Source: an uncultured Roseobacter sp. (GTDB lineage: Bacteria > Pseudomonadota > Alphaproteobacteria > Rhodobacterales > Rhodobacteraceae). From it: 64,000 nucleotides of DNA. Below the pieces are notes generated by a model, which searched no databases, was not told the origin of the DNA, and was given only the letters and a program-made list of their open reading frames with translations. Of the stretch, positions 9,837-18,799 are shown one piece after another (position 1 is the first letter of the stretch; each line of letters starts with the position of its first letter). The stretch spans positions 1,302,001-1,366,000 of the forward strand of contig NZ_CANLKW010000001.1 in NCBI RefSeq assembly GCF_947491795.1. Reading direction: 5' to 3'. The position numbers and the translations under genes are program-made.

Positions 9837-10447
9837 TGGCCGAGCACCCGCGCACCGGCAGGCGTGTCAAATTCAGCCAACAGCCCCTGTGCGCCTGTTT
9901 CTATCGCGATGCGGTCATCTGCCAGGGAGTTTTGCAGCATCAGGCGCAGGTCATCGGCCTGTGGATGCATCACCGTCAGCCGCCGCAGCCGGACACCGGA
10001 CGGGGTCAGCCTTTGCGCCGGGTGCCGGGCCGTCTGCCACTGGATCAGCGCCGGTGCGCAATTGTCAAAGGGCAGTCGTCCGCTTTCCGGAACTGCCATC
10101 ATCCAGCGCAGATCGCCGCGGCTGAGGTGGACGATATCGCCCATTCCGGCAGGCAGATCCTTCAGTTCCGCCACCATGTCGTCTGTGCGGCATATCCAGT
10201 TTGTCAGACGCGCAGGCCCGCTGAATGTGTCCAGATCGAACCACCGAGGCCGTCCGGGCGACGGAGCCGCCGGATTGATGGCAATTGCCTCAAGATAGAG
10301 CCCGTCACACAGGCCCAGCAACGTATTGTGCGTGAAAAACACATCATGTTCGCCGCCGGGCTGCATCCTGATACCCAGGGCATCCTCAGCAAAAGCGGTT
10401 GCCTCCTCCAGTGTCTCGCCAGAGACCGCGAGATGGTCAGGCACCAT
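9833..10447 (-). CDS. VOC/glyoxalase-like domain protein
   Basis: A 204-residue protein opening with MVPDHLAVSGETLEEATAFAE, the first beta-alpha unit of a vicinal-oxygen-chelate module. It continues with THNTLLGLCDGLYLEAIAIN, whose terminal E is a usual metal ligand. Overall it resembles the Glyoxalase_3-like group of ~200 residues. It sits just downstream of methylmalonyl-CoA mutase on the same strand, but its N-terminus does not match methylmalonyl-CoA epimerase, so that assignment is not made. Substrate unknown. It couples to the GNAT gene through an ATGA overlap. Confidence 0.78.
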   Translation of the reverse strand: MVPDHLAVSGETLEEATAFAEDALGIRMQPGGEHDVFFTHNTLLGLCDGLYLEAIAINPAAPSPGRPRWFDLDTFSGPARLTNWICRTDDMVAELKDLPAGMGDIVHLSRGDLRWMMAVPESGRLPFDNCAPALIQWQTARHPAQRLTPSGVRLRRLTVMHPQADDLRLMLQNSLADDRIAIETGAQGLLAEFDTPAGARVLGQ

Positions 10448-10458
10448 TGCAGTTCTCC

Positions 10459-12588
10459 TCAGGTGCGTGTTTCGCGGATCAGCTTCAGAATGTCCTGCGC
10501 CGCCTCGGGGATGTTTGTTCCTGGCCCGAAAATCGCTTTGACCCCCGCGTCATAGAGAAACTGATAGTCCTGTTGCGGGATCACGCCGCCGCAGATGACA
10601 AGAATATCACCCGCACCTGCAGCATCGAGCGCTTTGACCAGCTGAGGCGCCAGCGTTTTGTGACCCGCCGCCTGGCTGCTGATGCCGATGACATGCACAT
10701 CATTGTCCACGGCATCCTGTGCCGCCTCATCCGGCGTCTGAAAGAGCGGGCCCACATCCACATCAAATCCAATGTCCGCAAAGGCGGTTGCAATAACCTT
10801 GGCACCACGGTCGTGCCCGTCCTGCCCCATTTTCACCACCAGCATACGCGGACGACGACCCTCTTCTTCGGCAAAATCCTCAACCGATTTCTGAATGGCC
10901 GCAAAACCGGCGTCGCCCTCATAGGCAGCACCATATACCCCGGCGAGCGTTTTGACTTCCGCCCGGTGACGTCCGAACACTTTTTCCATAGCCATGCTGA
11001 TTTCTCCCACGGTGGCGCGTGCGCGTGCTGCCGCGACGGCGGCTTCCAGAAGGTTCCCGCCTTTTGCTGCGCGGCGCTCCAGTTCCTGCAAAGCAGCCGA
11101 ACAGGCATCCGCATCGCGCTCGCTACGCACCCGTTCCAGCCGGGCGATCTGGCTTTGCCGGACCGCGGCGTTGTCAATATCAAGGATATCGATCGGGTCT
11201 TCCTTGTCACGGCGGTACTTGTTCACGCCGACGATCACTTCCGTTCCCCTGTCAATATTGGCCTGACGGGTCGCTGCGGCTTCTTCGATGCGCAGCTTTG
11301 GCATGCCGGACGCAACGGCTTTGGTCATGCCTCCCATTTCCTCGACCTCTTCGATAAGCTTCCAGGCAGCTTCGGCCAGATCGGCGGTGAGTTTCTCGAC
11401 GTAGTAAGACCCGGCAAGCGGGTCCACAACATTGGTTACCCCTGTTTCCTCCTGCAAAATCAACTGGGTATTGCGTGCAATCCGGCTCGAAAACTCAGTT
11501 GGCAGGGCGATTGCCTCATCCAGCGCATTTGTATGCAGTGACTGCGTTCCCCCCAGCACCGCGCTCATCGCCTCATAGGCCGTCCGGACGACGTTGTTAT
11601 AGGGGTCCTGTTCCTGAAGCGACACGCCAGAGGTCTGGCAGTGCGTCCGCAGCATCGAGGATTTGGGGTTTTTCGGATTGAATTCTGACATGATCCGGCT
11701 CCACAGAAGCCGCGCAGCCCGCAGCTTGGCGGCTTCCATAAAAAAGTTCATGCCGATGGCAAAGAAAAAGCTCAGCCGGCCTGCAAATTTGTCCACATCC
11801 ATGCCGCGCTCAATGGCTGCGCGCACGTACTCGCGCCCATCCGCCAGAGTAAAGGCGAGCTCCTGCACCAGGTTCGCGCCAGCCTCCTGCATGTGGTAGC
11901 CGGAAATCGAGATGGAATTGAATTTCGGCATCTCGCTGGAGGTATATTCGATGATATCAGCAATGATCCGCATCGACGGTTCCGGCGGATAAACATAGGT
12001 GTTGCGCACCATGAATTCCTTGAGAATATCGTTCTGGATCGTGCCCGACAAAACGGCGCGGTCATGCCCCTGCTCCTCACCCGCAACAATGAAATTCGCG
12101 AGGATCGGGATCACGGCACCATTCATGGTCATCGAAACTGACACGCGGTCCAGCGGGATGCCATCAAAGAGGATTTTCATGTCCTCAATACTGTCAATCG
12201 CGACGCCGGCCTTGCCCACGTCGCCCTCGACACGTTCGTGATCGCTGTCATAGCCACGGTGCGTGGCCAGATCAAAGGCTACGGAAACGCCCTGCTGACC
12301 GTTGGCCAGCGCCTGGCGGTAAAAGGCGTTGCTTTCCTCGGCGGTTGAGAAACCGGCATACTGGCGGATCGTCCAGGGACGCCCGGCATACATGGTGGCC
12401 TTGACGCCGCGGGTATAGGGAGCCGCACCTGGCACCCCGCCCAGATGATCAAGGTCCGCAATATCTTCCTCTGTATAGACAGGCTGTACGTCGATCCCCT
12501 CGAGGGTTTTCCACGTCAGATCCTGCAGGGGGCGTCCGCGCAGCTCCGCTTCAGCGAGGCCCCGCCACTGGTCTTTTTTCGGGCTCAT
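10459..12588 (-). CDS. mcm: Methylmalonyl-CoA mutase (single-chain)
   Basis: Converts methylmalonyl-CoA to succinyl-CoA with adenosylcobalamin, the last step of propionyl-CoA assimilation. The 709-residue protein has the N-terminal substrate barrel, including [18 protein letters not shown]. The C-terminal cobalamin domain starts near 582 with DGHDRG at 590-595; its histidine is the lower cobalt ligand. The long single chain matches the homodimeric ScpA-type enzyme rather than the two-subunit form. The start [16 protein letters not shown] fits the family. Its first 38 bases lie inside the 3' end of the sulfotransferase-like gene. pccA and pccB lie on the same strand further upstream. Confidence 0.97.
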   Translation of the reverse strand: MSPKKDQWRGLAEAELRGRPLQDLTWKTLEGIDVQPVYTEEDIADLDHLGGVPGAAPYTRGVKATMYAGRPWTIRQYAGFSTAEESNAFYRQALANGQQGVSVAFDLATHRGYDSDHERVEGDVGKAGVAIDSIEDMKILFDGIPLDRVSVSMTMNGAVIPILANFIVAGEEQGHDRAVLSGTIQNDILKEFMVRNTYVYPPEPSMRIIADIIEYTSSEMPKFNSISISGYHMQEAGANLVQELAFTLADGREYVRAAIERGMDVDKFAGRLSFFFAIGMNFFMEAAKLRAARLLWSRIMSEFNPKNPKSSMLRTHCQTSGVSLQEQDPYNNVVRTAYEAMSAVLGGTQSLHTNALDEAIALPTEFSSRIARNTQLILQEETGVTNVVDPLAGSYYVEKLTADLAEAAWKLIEEVEEMGGMTKAVASGMPKLRIEEAAATRQANIDRGTEVIVGVNKYRRDKEDPIDILDIDNAAVRQSQIARLERVRSERDADACSAALQELERRAAKGGNLLEAAVAAARARATVGEISMAMEKVFGRHRAEVKTLAGVYGAAYEGDAGFAAIQKSVEDFAEEEGRRPRMLVVKMGQDGHDRGAKVIATAFADIGFDVDVGPLFQTPDEAAQDAVDNDVHVIGISSQAAGHKTLAPQLVKALDAAGAGDILVICGGVIPQQDYQFLYDAGVKAIFGPGTNIPEAAQDILKLIRETRT

Positions 12589-13492
12589 GTCTGTGTCCTT
12601 CCATCCTCATCCCGACCGGCTGTGTCTTTGCAGCTCTTGTCCGGGTGTCGTCCTCTGTCAGTGTGGCCAGGCCGTCTGCGCCCGCGGCCAGCCACATTTT
12701 ATCATCCGAATACAGTTCTCTCAGTGCTGAGTGCTGTTCATTGTCAAAGGGGTTCCAGCGCCCCATACCAAACGGCAGTCCCGCCGTATTCTCTCCACGG
12801 TCCTGCATCGCACGGCGCAACTCTGGCAGTGTGGGTGCACGGTTCAGCCATTGGTGCTGCGATTCTGGCGGTGATGCGATATCCGCGCCTTTTTTTAAGA
12901 CAGCATCGGATCGTCCGGCGAACTGCTCCATTGGCATCACGCGGAGAGGCACGCCGGGCAATGCGGTACCGATCTCGCGGATCACATCCCGCCATCCGCG
13001 TCCCGAACCGGCGATACGCCGCAAACTGTCCGGACCGGGCAACGCATTGCCCTGGGATACACCGGCTGCCAGCACGGAACACCACCACGGATCAAGGCAC
13101 CGCACGGACATCATTAACCCCGTCAACTTCCCGTCCAGTAATTCTGCAATGCGTGACAGACGGGTACCTGCATTTGGGTACAGTGCTTCTGCACGAATGC
13201 TCTCGCCCAGAGGACCCATCATGTTCGCGTCGCTGATGATCAGTTTATCCGCGCCCGTGTCCTGTGCTTCTCTCAGGCGCTTTCTGACCACTTCCGCCGT
13301 ACGTTTCCCCGGTCGGGTCATGTTTTTGGCGCCGTCGCGCGGCACCAGACCCGCTGGCAGTTCGCATTCGTGGTGGCCCGCGACCCAGAACGCCACGCCT
13401 GACCGCCCAAGGGCCGCACGGTTGCGGACCAGGTAGTCCTGAAAACCTGTTACAGCGGTGCGGTGTGCACCCAGATGCAGTATTACGTCCAT
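12551..13492 (-). CDS. Sulfotransferase-like protein of unknown function
   Basis: A 313-residue protein whose first residues, [19 protein letters not shown], resemble the 5'-phosphosulfate loop of PAPS-dependent sulfotransferases (usually H-x-G-x-x-K-T/R-x-x-T). The remainder shows no other safe motif, so the assignment is tentative. The start was placed at ATG 13492; an open frame adds 22 codons upstream. The 3' end overlaps the mcm start by 38 bases, so the two are likely coupled. Genes of this kind beside mcm are familiar in roseobacters (recollection), but no role in propionate metabolism is known. Confidence 0.65.
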   Translation of the reverse strand: MDVILHLGAHRTAVTGFQDYLVRNRAALGRSGVAFWVAGHHECELPAGLVPRDGAKNMTRPGKRTAEVVRKRLREAQDTGADKLIISDANMMGPLGESIRAEALYPNAGTRLSRIAELLDGKLTGLMMSVRCLDPWWCSVLAAGVSQGNALPGPDSLRRIAGSGRGWRDVIREIGTALPGVPLRVMPMEQFAGRSDAVLKKGADIASPPESQHQWLNRAPTLPELRRAMQDRGENTAGLPFGMGRWNPFDNEQHSALRELYSDDKMWLAAGADGLATLTEDDTRTRAAKTQPVGMRMEGHRHEPEKRPVAGPR

Positions 13493-13657
13493 GATCGATT
13501 TTGCCAGCTTTGCAATCGCCGTCCGAACCGGCGCGTAATTCGGAATCGCAATATTCATACCCGATAAACCCTTGCAGCAGATTTAATGGGAAATTTGCTT
13601 GTTTTGCCCATCGCATCCGGCACGGGCAGGATTATATACTGTTCAGCAGGAGGACTG

Positions 13658-14107
13658 ATGAAAACACTATTACCCCTTGTTCTGACAGGTATTTTCGCAC
13701 TGACCCAGCCCGCTGTGGCCAATGGTGAGAGTGAAGAGAATCCGCTGTTTTTTTCCATGGATGAGGTCAATTTGAACCAATTCAAGTGGAAAAACCGACC
13801 TGTGGTTGTATTTGCCGAGACCGAAAACGACCCTGCCTTCATCGAACAGATGGACCTGCTGCGCGCCAGAGAGTCGGCGCTGAGGGAGCGTGACGTCGTT
13901 GTGATCACAGACACCGACCCTGCGGCACGGTCAGATATTCGCATCAAACTGCGGCCCCGGGGGTTTATGCTGGCCATTATCGGCAAAGACGGTGGCGTAA
14001 AGCTGCGCAAACCTTTTCCCTGGGACGTTCGTGAAATCTCACGCAGCATAGACAAGATGCCGATGCGCCAGCGCGAAATACGCGCGCACAAAGAAGACAT
14101 CCGGTAG
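13658..14107 (+). CDS. DUF4174-type periplasmic protein
   Basis: A 149-residue protein with a signal peptide (MKTLLPLVLTGIFALTQ, likely cleavage after AVA). The body matches the DUF4174 layout: LNQFKWKNRPVVVFAET, then a helix rich in RARESALRERDVVVITDTD, then MLAIIGKDGGVKLRKPFPWDVREI. The fold looks thioredoxin-like but lacks a CxxC pair. The start at ATG 13658 follows a strong AGGAGG; the frame stays open 24 codons upstream. It is the only plus-strand gene inside the mcm-pccA-pccB block, divergent from the sulfotransferase-like gene. Function unknown. Confidence 0.78.
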   Translation: MKTLLPLVLTGIFALTQPAVANGESEENPLFFSMDEVNLNQFKWKNRPVVVFAETENDPAFIEQMDLLRARESALRERDVVVITDTDPAARSDIRIKLRPRGFMLAIIGKDGGVKLRKPFPWDVREISRSIDKMPMRQREIRAHKEDIR

Positions 14108-14176
14108 CGACCGGCGCAGTATCCGGCACCCGCATGCCAGGGCCGGTTTATGACGCGGGCACCTGCCATGGCCGGC

Positions 14177-16222
14177 TTATTCGAACTCCATGATCACGTC
14201 GTCGACTGCAAGGCTGTCGCCGGCACCGGCATTGATTTTGGACACCACGCCTTTGCGTTCCGCGCGCAGGATGTTTTCCATTTTCATAGCCTCAATCGTG
14301 CAGAGCGCCTGGCCTTCCTGCACTTCATCACCGACGGCCACACTGACGGAAACCACCAGACCGGGCATCGGGCACAGCAGCATTTTTGACGTATCGGGGG
14401 GCAGTTTTTCCGGCATCTTGCGCGCCAGTTCCGCCTGACGCGGTGTGCGGACATGTACTTTCAGATCCGCGCCACGGGTCCGGATCCGGAAACCGCCACT
14501 GATCTTACCCACTTTGAGCACCAGCGGACTACCATCAACTGTCATCTCTGCCAGCTGATCGCCAGGGGTCCAGGCCCCGGAAACGTGCTGTTTTGTGCCA
14601 TCATCAAACGATACAGACGACCCGTCCGCCTGTGCATCAATGACCACGTCAAAGGATTGCCCGCTGATGCGCACGTTCCAGTCATCCCCCACTTTGCGCT
14701 CGTGGTTGTCCATGCGGCCAGACACCCGCGCACGGCGCACTTCGGCCACGCGGTGCATCGCAGCACAGGCAGCCGCAATGCGGCGCAGCTCACCCTCCGG
14801 CAGTTCGACCCCGTCAAATCCGTCGGGATATTCCTCGGCGATAAAGGCCGTTGTCATATCGCCCGAAACGAATTTCGGGTGGTCCATAACGGCCGACAGG
14901 AACGGCAGGTTATGTCCGATCCCCTCAACCTCGAAACTGTCGAGTGCCACACGCATCTTTTCGATGGCTTCGGCACGGGTCGGAGCCCAGGTGCAAAGCT
15001 TGGCGATCATCGGGTCGTAATACATGCTGATCTCACCGCCCTCATAGACGCCGGTATCGTTGCGCACGGCCATATCACCGGCAGGCGCATCCCCCTGCCA
15101 CGTGCCCTGCTCCAGCAGCGGGCCTGCTGCAACCTCGGACGGCGGGCGGTAGCGTGTCAGACGGCCAATTGATGGCAGAAAACCGCGATACGGGTCCTCG
15201 GCATAGAGACGGTTTTCGATGGCCCAGCCGGTCAGCGTAACGTCCTTCTGGCTGATCGAGAGTTTTTCACCATTGGCCACACGGATCATCTGTTCAACCA
15301 GATCCACACCGGTGATCAGTTCGGTGACGGGGTGTTCGACCTGAAGACGCGTGTTCATTTCCAGGAAATAGAAGTTCTTGTCACCATCTACGATAAACTC
15401 GACCGTACCGGCAGACGTATAGCCAACGGCCTGGGCCAGCGCCACGGCCTGCTCACCCATTGCTTTGCGGGTCGCCTCATCCAGGAACGGGCTCGGGGCC
15501 TCTTCGACGACTTTCTGGTTGCGCCGCTGGATCGAACACTCCCGCTCACCCAGATAAATCCCGTTGCCATGCGCGTCGCAAAGTACCTGGATTTCGATGT
15601 GGCGCGGCTGGGTCACAAATTTTTCAATAAAGATCCGGTCATCGCCAAAGGAGTTCGCCGCTTCGTTTTTGGATGACTGGAACCCTTCGCGCGCCTCTTC
15701 GTCATTCCATGCGATCCGCATCCCCTTGCCGCCACCACCGGCAGAGGCCTTGAGCATCACAGGGTACCCGATCTCGGTCGAGATCTTTACAGCTTCGTCT
15801 GCATCTCCGATCAGACCCATGTATCCCGGCACCGTCGACACACCCGCTTCCTGCGCGATTTTCTTGGAGGTGATCTTGTCCCCCATCTTTTCGATGGCGC
15901 CCTTGGGTGGCCCGACAAATGCGACGCCTGCCGCATCCAGTGCTTCCGCAAATTTCGCATTCTCTGACAGGAAACCATAGCCCGGATGCACAGCCTCGGC
16001 ACCACTGTCCCTGACAGCCTGCATGACCCTGTCGATCACGATATAGGACTGGTTCGCCTGCGGCGGTCCGATGTGCACCGCCTCATCCGCCATCTGCACG
16101 TGCAGCGCCTGCTTGTCGGCGTCGGAGTAGACTGCAACCGTTGTGATGCCCATCTTGCGGGCGGTTTTGATAACACGGCAGGCGATTTCGCCCCGGTTGG
16201 CAATCAGGATCTTTTTGAACAT
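14177..16222 (-). CDS. pccA: Propionyl-CoA carboxylase alpha subunit (biotin carboxylase + biotin carrier)
   Basis: Carboxylates biotin with ATP and bicarbonate and carries it to PccB. The 681-residue chain opens with KILIANRGEIACRVI, the biotin carboxylase N-domain. An ATP-grasp glycine loop, ASAGGGGKGM, lies near 160, and a central linker (BT) domain follows. A C-terminal biotinyl domain carries AMKM with the biotinylated lysine at about K647. Length and domain order fit PccA rather than a free AccC. The propionyl rather than acetyl or methylcrotonyl preference is inferred from the neighbouring pccB, mcm and pccR. Confidence 0.94.
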   Translation of the reverse strand: MFKKILIANRGEIACRVIKTARKMGITTVAVYSDADKQALHVQMADEAVHIGPPQANQSYIVIDRVMQAVRDSGAEAVHPGYGFLSENAKFAEALDAAGVAFVGPPKGAIEKMGDKITSKKIAQEAGVSTVPGYMGLIGDADEAVKISTEIGYPVMLKASAGGGGKGMRIAWNDEEAREGFQSSKNEAANSFGDDRIFIEKFVTQPRHIEIQVLCDAHGNGIYLGERECSIQRRNQKVVEEAPSPFLDEATRKAMGEQAVALAQAVGYTSAGTVEFIVDGDKNFYFLEMNTRLQVEHPVTELITGVDLVEQMIRVANGEKLSISQKDVTLTGWAIENRLYAEDPYRGFLPSIGRLTRYRPPSEVAAGPLLEQGTWQGDAPAGDMAVRNDTGVYEGGEISMYYDPMIAKLCTWAPTRAEAIEKMRVALDSFEVEGIGHNLPFLSAVMDHPKFVSGDMTTAFIAEEYPDGFDGVELPEGELRRIAAACAAMHRVAEVRRARVSGRMDNHERKVGDDWNVRISGQSFDVVIDAQADGSSVSFDDGTKQHVSGAWTPGDQLAEMTVDGSPLVLKVGKISGGFRIRTRGADLKVHVRTPRQAELARKMPEKLPPDTSKMLLCPMPGLVVSVSVAVGDEVQEGQALCTIEAMKMENILRAERKGVVSKINAGAGDSLAVDDVIMEFE

Positions 16223-16282
16223 CAGATGTCCCTTTTCGATTGAGCAGATGGTTTCAGAGGTGTCCGGACAGGGGACACAGAA

Positions 16283-16311
16283 AGACCGCGCACGGGATGC
16301 ATGCGCGGTCT
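16283..16311 (-). terminator. Hairpin downstream of the small lipoprotein gene
   Basis: AGACCGCGCA and TGCGCGGTCT form a perfect 10-bp stem with a 9-base loop. On the minus strand the stem is followed by TTTCT, a short T-tract. It lies between the stop of the lipoprotein gene (16343) and the pccA start (16222), so it probably ends or attenuates that transcript. Confidence 0.6.
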
Positions 16312-16342
16312 GAACAAGAACGTCGTCAGCGGTGCTGGAAAC

Positions 16343-16549
16343 TCAGTTACACTTGCCCGGGTTAAGCTGGCAGTATGCGATGTTGCCCGCCGCACCGATT
16401 GCGGCGCCCTGCAGGGCGCTGTGGCCGGTGATGATCGCCGTACCAGCCCCGATGGCACCGCCACCGATGGCCTGGTCACCGACTGTCTGACCGCAGGCCG
16501 CAAGTGAGGCACAGGCAGCAATGGATAGAATGAATGCTCTGATGGGCAT
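16343..16549 (-). CDS. Small lipoprotein with glycine-zipper-like body
   Basis: A 68-residue protein. The lipoprotein signal ends in the lipobox LAAC, giving lipid-anchored Cys19. The mature part is rich in glycine and alanine with GxxxG spacing (IGGGAIGAGTAIITGH, then IGAAGNIAYC), like small outer-membrane glycine-zipper lipoproteins. A good AAGGAG lies eight bases before the ATG. It sits between pccA and a gene of unknown function, and similar tiny lipoproteins occur in pcc clusters of related bacteria (recollection). Function unknown. Confidence 0.75.
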   Translation of the reverse strand: MPIRAFILSIAACASLAACGQTVGDQAIGGGAIGAGTAIITGHSALQGAAIGAAGNIAYCQLNPGKCN

Positions 16550-16850
16550 GATGGTGCTCCTTTTCTCTCTGGCTCCGACAGAGAAACGCCGGAGCGCTCA
16601 TCGGGTTCCCGCAACACGGGATCGTGATCCCCCGCCCCGTTCAAGAAAAAGGCGGGCAGTACGCAGCGCTTAGCGCTGTACTGCCCGCCAGGGGAAGGGG
16701 TACGAAGTTTGTACACGACCGCGCTGCGGGGATACGCGCGTGCAGCCGATAATTCAGCAATACGCGTGTAAGTTGAATCACTCAAGCGGTTTGGCAATTG
16801 CCCCCCGCAATAAGCCATGTCCCGCCCATCGGGTCCTCCGGGTGGCAAAA
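16550..16850. other. 301-bp stretch without a supported gene, holding a minus-strand terminator
   Basis: Between the small lipoprotein and the 118-residue protein no convincing gene is seen. A minus-strand reading frame starting near 16854 crosses the large hairpin at 16651-16689 and uses codons rare in the neighbours (TTG, TTA, ATT, TCA), so it was not called. The ~160 bases between the 118-residue gene and the hairpin could be a long 3' UTR or a short untranslated transcript. Confidence 0.4.
16646..16689 (-). terminator. Strong intrinsic terminator (minus strand)
   Basis: The arms GGCGGGCAGTAC and GTACTGCCCGCC form a perfect 12-bp stem. The 15-base interior holds a second nested pair, AGCGCT/AGCGCT. 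Read on the minus strand the stem is followed by TTTTTCTTG. It would end transcripts coming from the 118-residue gene at 16851 and its upstream genes, separating them from the small lipoprotein and pccA. Confidence 0.8.
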
Positions 16851-17207
16851 TCATGCCGATCCCTCCCCGAAAACTTCCGGAAAAGAGGCCCGAGCGAGAG
16901 GCACGTTGATGACCAGCAGGGCTTCGTAGCTTTCCGGATCAAACGGGTCTTCTGCAGGAACGACCTCGCGCCCGAAAAACCATGACAGCCGTCCCGCGTC
17001 CAGGTTTCCCCGCTCAAAGGGCTGATCACCAAAATATTCCCATAAGGCCTGGAAAAATGCCGCATCAGCACGCCGGTCTGCTGGTTTGCGATCGCGGAAC
17101 CGTTCCCTTGACACGAGCGGCGTGACACCGCGCGGGTTAAAGCGTCTCAGAGTGAACTGATAGTCCGTACCTGCAAGGCGGCCGGGAAACCCACGGTGTT
17201 TCAGCAT
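16851..17207 (-). CDS. Conserved protein of unknown function in the pcc cluster
   Basis: A 118-residue soluble protein starting MLKHRGFPGRLAGTDYQF, basic in the first half and acidic in the second (FGREVVPAEDPFDPESYEALL). No known domain or catalytic motif is recognised. The start was chosen at an internal ATG because the upstream 20 codons read as intergenic. It is placed between two tiny lipoprotein genes on the pccB-pccA strand. The position suggests co-regulation with propionate genes, but the terminator at 16646-16689 separates it from pccA. Confidence 0.6.
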   Translation of the reverse strand: MLKHRGFPGRLAGTDYQFTLRRFNPRGVTPLVSRERFRDRKPADRRADAAFFQALWEYFGDQPFERGNLDAGRLSWFFGREVVPAEDPFDPESYEALLVINVPLARASFPEVFGEGSA

Positions 17208-17270
17208 GACGGCACTCCGCCCCGCTGCCGCGTGGTCAGGACAGGCGCGAACGCCTGCCCTGGACACAGA

Positions 17271-17411
17271 TTACTTGTATTTGCCGGTGTACTCAGGCTC
17301 GGTCGAGATGGGCTCAGGGTCCACCACAACGAATTCTTCTTCTTCCTGCGCGCATGCTGCGACGAATGCAGCGGCACAGAGTACTGCCAGTATTCTGATG
17401 CTCTTCGACAT
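17271..17411 (-). CDS. Tiny acidic lipoprotein
   Basis: A 46-residue product. The signal sequence MSKSIRILAVLCAAAFVAAC ends in a VAAC lipobox at Cys20. Only about 26 mature residues remain, very acidic (QEEEEFVVVDPEPIS). The ATG at 17411 is preceded by AGGAGA. The longer frame starting at 17471 was rejected because its first 20 residues are not signal-like. Function unknown; possibly a structural lipoprotein or entericidin-like peptide. Confidence 0.62.
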   Translation of the reverse strand: MSKSIRILAVLCAAAFVAACAQEEEEFVVVDPEPISTEPEYTGKYK

Positions 17412-17622
17412 CTCTGTCTCCTGTCGTTTTTGCTCTGCCGCACCACCGGTGTGCCCCGGCGTGAACAGCATTCTGATAAAGACACCTCCAGAGTGTGTCC
17501 GCTCAAAAGGTTAGCGCAACCCGGAGACAATTGATACGCAGGCCGGATATCCAGGCCGGTTTGTGGCCTGAAAGACTCAAATCCGGCGAAAGACCGCGCA
17601 TTCATCAGAAAATTACGCAAAA

Positions 17623-18012
17623 TCACCACGGTTCCTCCCAGATACAGGCGCCGGACGTCACCCGGAACGCATCAACAAACTGGGTTACACTTTCGTCTGC
17701 CGCACCAAAGGCCACCCGCTGATCGAGCAGCGAGATCGAAACGACATCCGCAACCAGACTGTGCTCTGTGGCATATGGCAGAGCCACATGTGTGCAAAGA
17801 TACTCAAAATCCCCCTCGGCGGCCGCAAAGGACACAGAACCGCCGTTGCGGGCGATCTGAGGGGCGTGAAACCGAAAGCGCAGCCAGGCTTCTCCACCCA
17901 CGTCATCAATCAGCACTTCAAAGAGTTCTACGGGCTGGCCGGAAGGGGCATCGCTGGCGGTCTCCAGTCCGCCGACAGCACCCACGGCCTGTATCGGACG
18001 CACAAGGCTCAT
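17623..18012 (-). CDS. Small protein, possibly DUF6497-like
   Basis: A 129-residue protein with the features LFEVLIDDVGGEAWLRFRFHAPQIAR in the middle and a C-terminal SISLLDQRVAFGAAD...VTQFVDAFRV segment. This pattern matches, from memory, a Rhodobacterales family now called DUF6497, often mislabelled acetolactate synthase; no such activity is supported. The ATG overlaps the stop of the cupin gene (ATGA). With RidA, cupin and pccB it forms a run of four overlapping genes, so it is very probably expressed with pccB. Confidence 0.6.
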   Translation of the reverse strand: MSLVRPIQAVGAVGGLETASDAPSGQPVELFEVLIDDVGGEAWLRFRFHAPQIARNGGSVSFAAAEGDFEYLCTHVALPYATEHSLVADVVSISLLDQRVAFGAADESVTQFVDAFRVTSGACIWEEPW

Positions 18013-18407
18013 GGTGCTGCCTCGTCATGCGTTTCAAACACGGCAGGCGAAACCACTTCCAGCAGTTCGAGGTCATCCGAATGGCGGACTTCGCGATGCC
18101 GGATCCCGGGCGGCTGCAACACACAGGAACCTTCCCGCAGCAGGTGTTCGCCTGTGTCCTCATATTCAAAAACAACCCAGCCACGGGTGACATAAACCAT
18201 CTGGAAGTCCAGATCGTGACTGTGCCAGGACGCGGGGCTTTCCATGCCCGGAACAGCGCGGATGACATGCGCGCCGTAGGCACCTTTTGTTGCCTCACTG
18301 ATACCCAGCCTGCGATACTCGAAAAACGGGCGCAGTCCGGCACCTTCAAACCGACCATCATCGGCGTGGGCAATAGTGAACGCCTGGTTTTTCCACAGCC
18401 GTATCAT
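18009..18407 (-). CDS. Cupin domain protein
   Basis: A 132-residue single-cupin protein. The first metal-binding motif appears as SWHSHDLDFQMVYVTRGW, with two histidines and a glutamine where many cupins have glutamate. The second is PPGIRHREV. The body resembles small regulatory or enzymatic cupins; substrate unknown. Both ends overlap neighbours by four bases (RidA upstream, the 129-residue protein downstream), which implies coupled translation with the pccB unit. Confidence 0.82.
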   Translation of the reverse strand: MIRLWKNQAFTIAHADDGRFEGAGLRPFFEYRRLGISEATKGAYGAHVIRAVPGMESPASWHSHDLDFQMVYVTRGWVVFEYEDTGEHLLREGSCVLQPPGIRHREVRHSDDLELLEVVSPAVFETHDEAAP

Positions 18408-18799
18408 ACCAGCCGTCTCCGGGCGACGCAGTCGATCTCTACCAGCGCACCGACGGCCAGCGCTGTTACCCCCACGGTTGTGCGTGCCGGAAGCCTGTCA
18501 GCCGGGAAAAAGCTTTTATAGGCCTCATTGAACGCGGCATAGTCACGCTCGAATGCGGTCAGGTAGCAACGGCATTGCACAACGTCGCTCAGGTCCAGCC
18601 CAAGCCCCTTCAGAACCGTTTCCAGATTGTGCATGACCTGCCGCGTCTGGGCTGCCACGCCATCTGCCAGCGGCGCATCGGGGGATCCGGGCACGGTCGG
18701 CATCTGGCCAGTCAGAAAGACCCAGCCATCTGCCTCAACCGCGTGTGAAAACGGCGCGACATGCTCCGGTGCATCAGATATGTTGTGAAATTCCGTCAC
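18404..18799 (-). CDS. RidA family protein
   Basis: A 131-residue protein of the YjgF/YER057c/UK114 (Rid) family. Recognisable parts are [14 protein letters not shown] near 26-39, [24 protein letters not shown] in the middle, and the C-terminal [24 protein letters not shown], which carries the arginine that binds the substrate carboxylate in active Rid deaminases. RidA hydrolyses reactive enamine/imine intermediates from PLP enzymes; other Rid subgroups have different roles. The start overlaps the pccB stop by four bases. Confidence 0.88.
   Translation of the reverse strand: MTEFHNISDAPEHVAPFSHAVEADGWVFLTGQMPTVPGSPDAPLADGVAAQTRQVMHNLETVLKGLGLDLSDVVQCRCYLTAFERDYAAFNEAYKSFFPADRLPARTTVGVTALAVGALVEIDCVARRRLV

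Noticed and set aside
9833..10447. Methylmalonyl-CoA epimerase assignment for the VOC protein next to mcm
   Set aside because: Length of 204 and the N-terminus do not match the ~135-residue epimerase; only the neighbourhood suggests it.
13498..13517. TTTGCCAGCTTTGCAA as a PccR site before the sulfotransferase-like gene
   Set aside because: Only one half-site is good and the position is close to the coding start; too weak compared with the pccB elements.
16222..16854. Minus-strand 210-residue frame across the lipoprotein and the hairpin
   Set aside because: It runs through two stem-loops and over a supported lipoprotein gene in another frame, with rare codons at its start.
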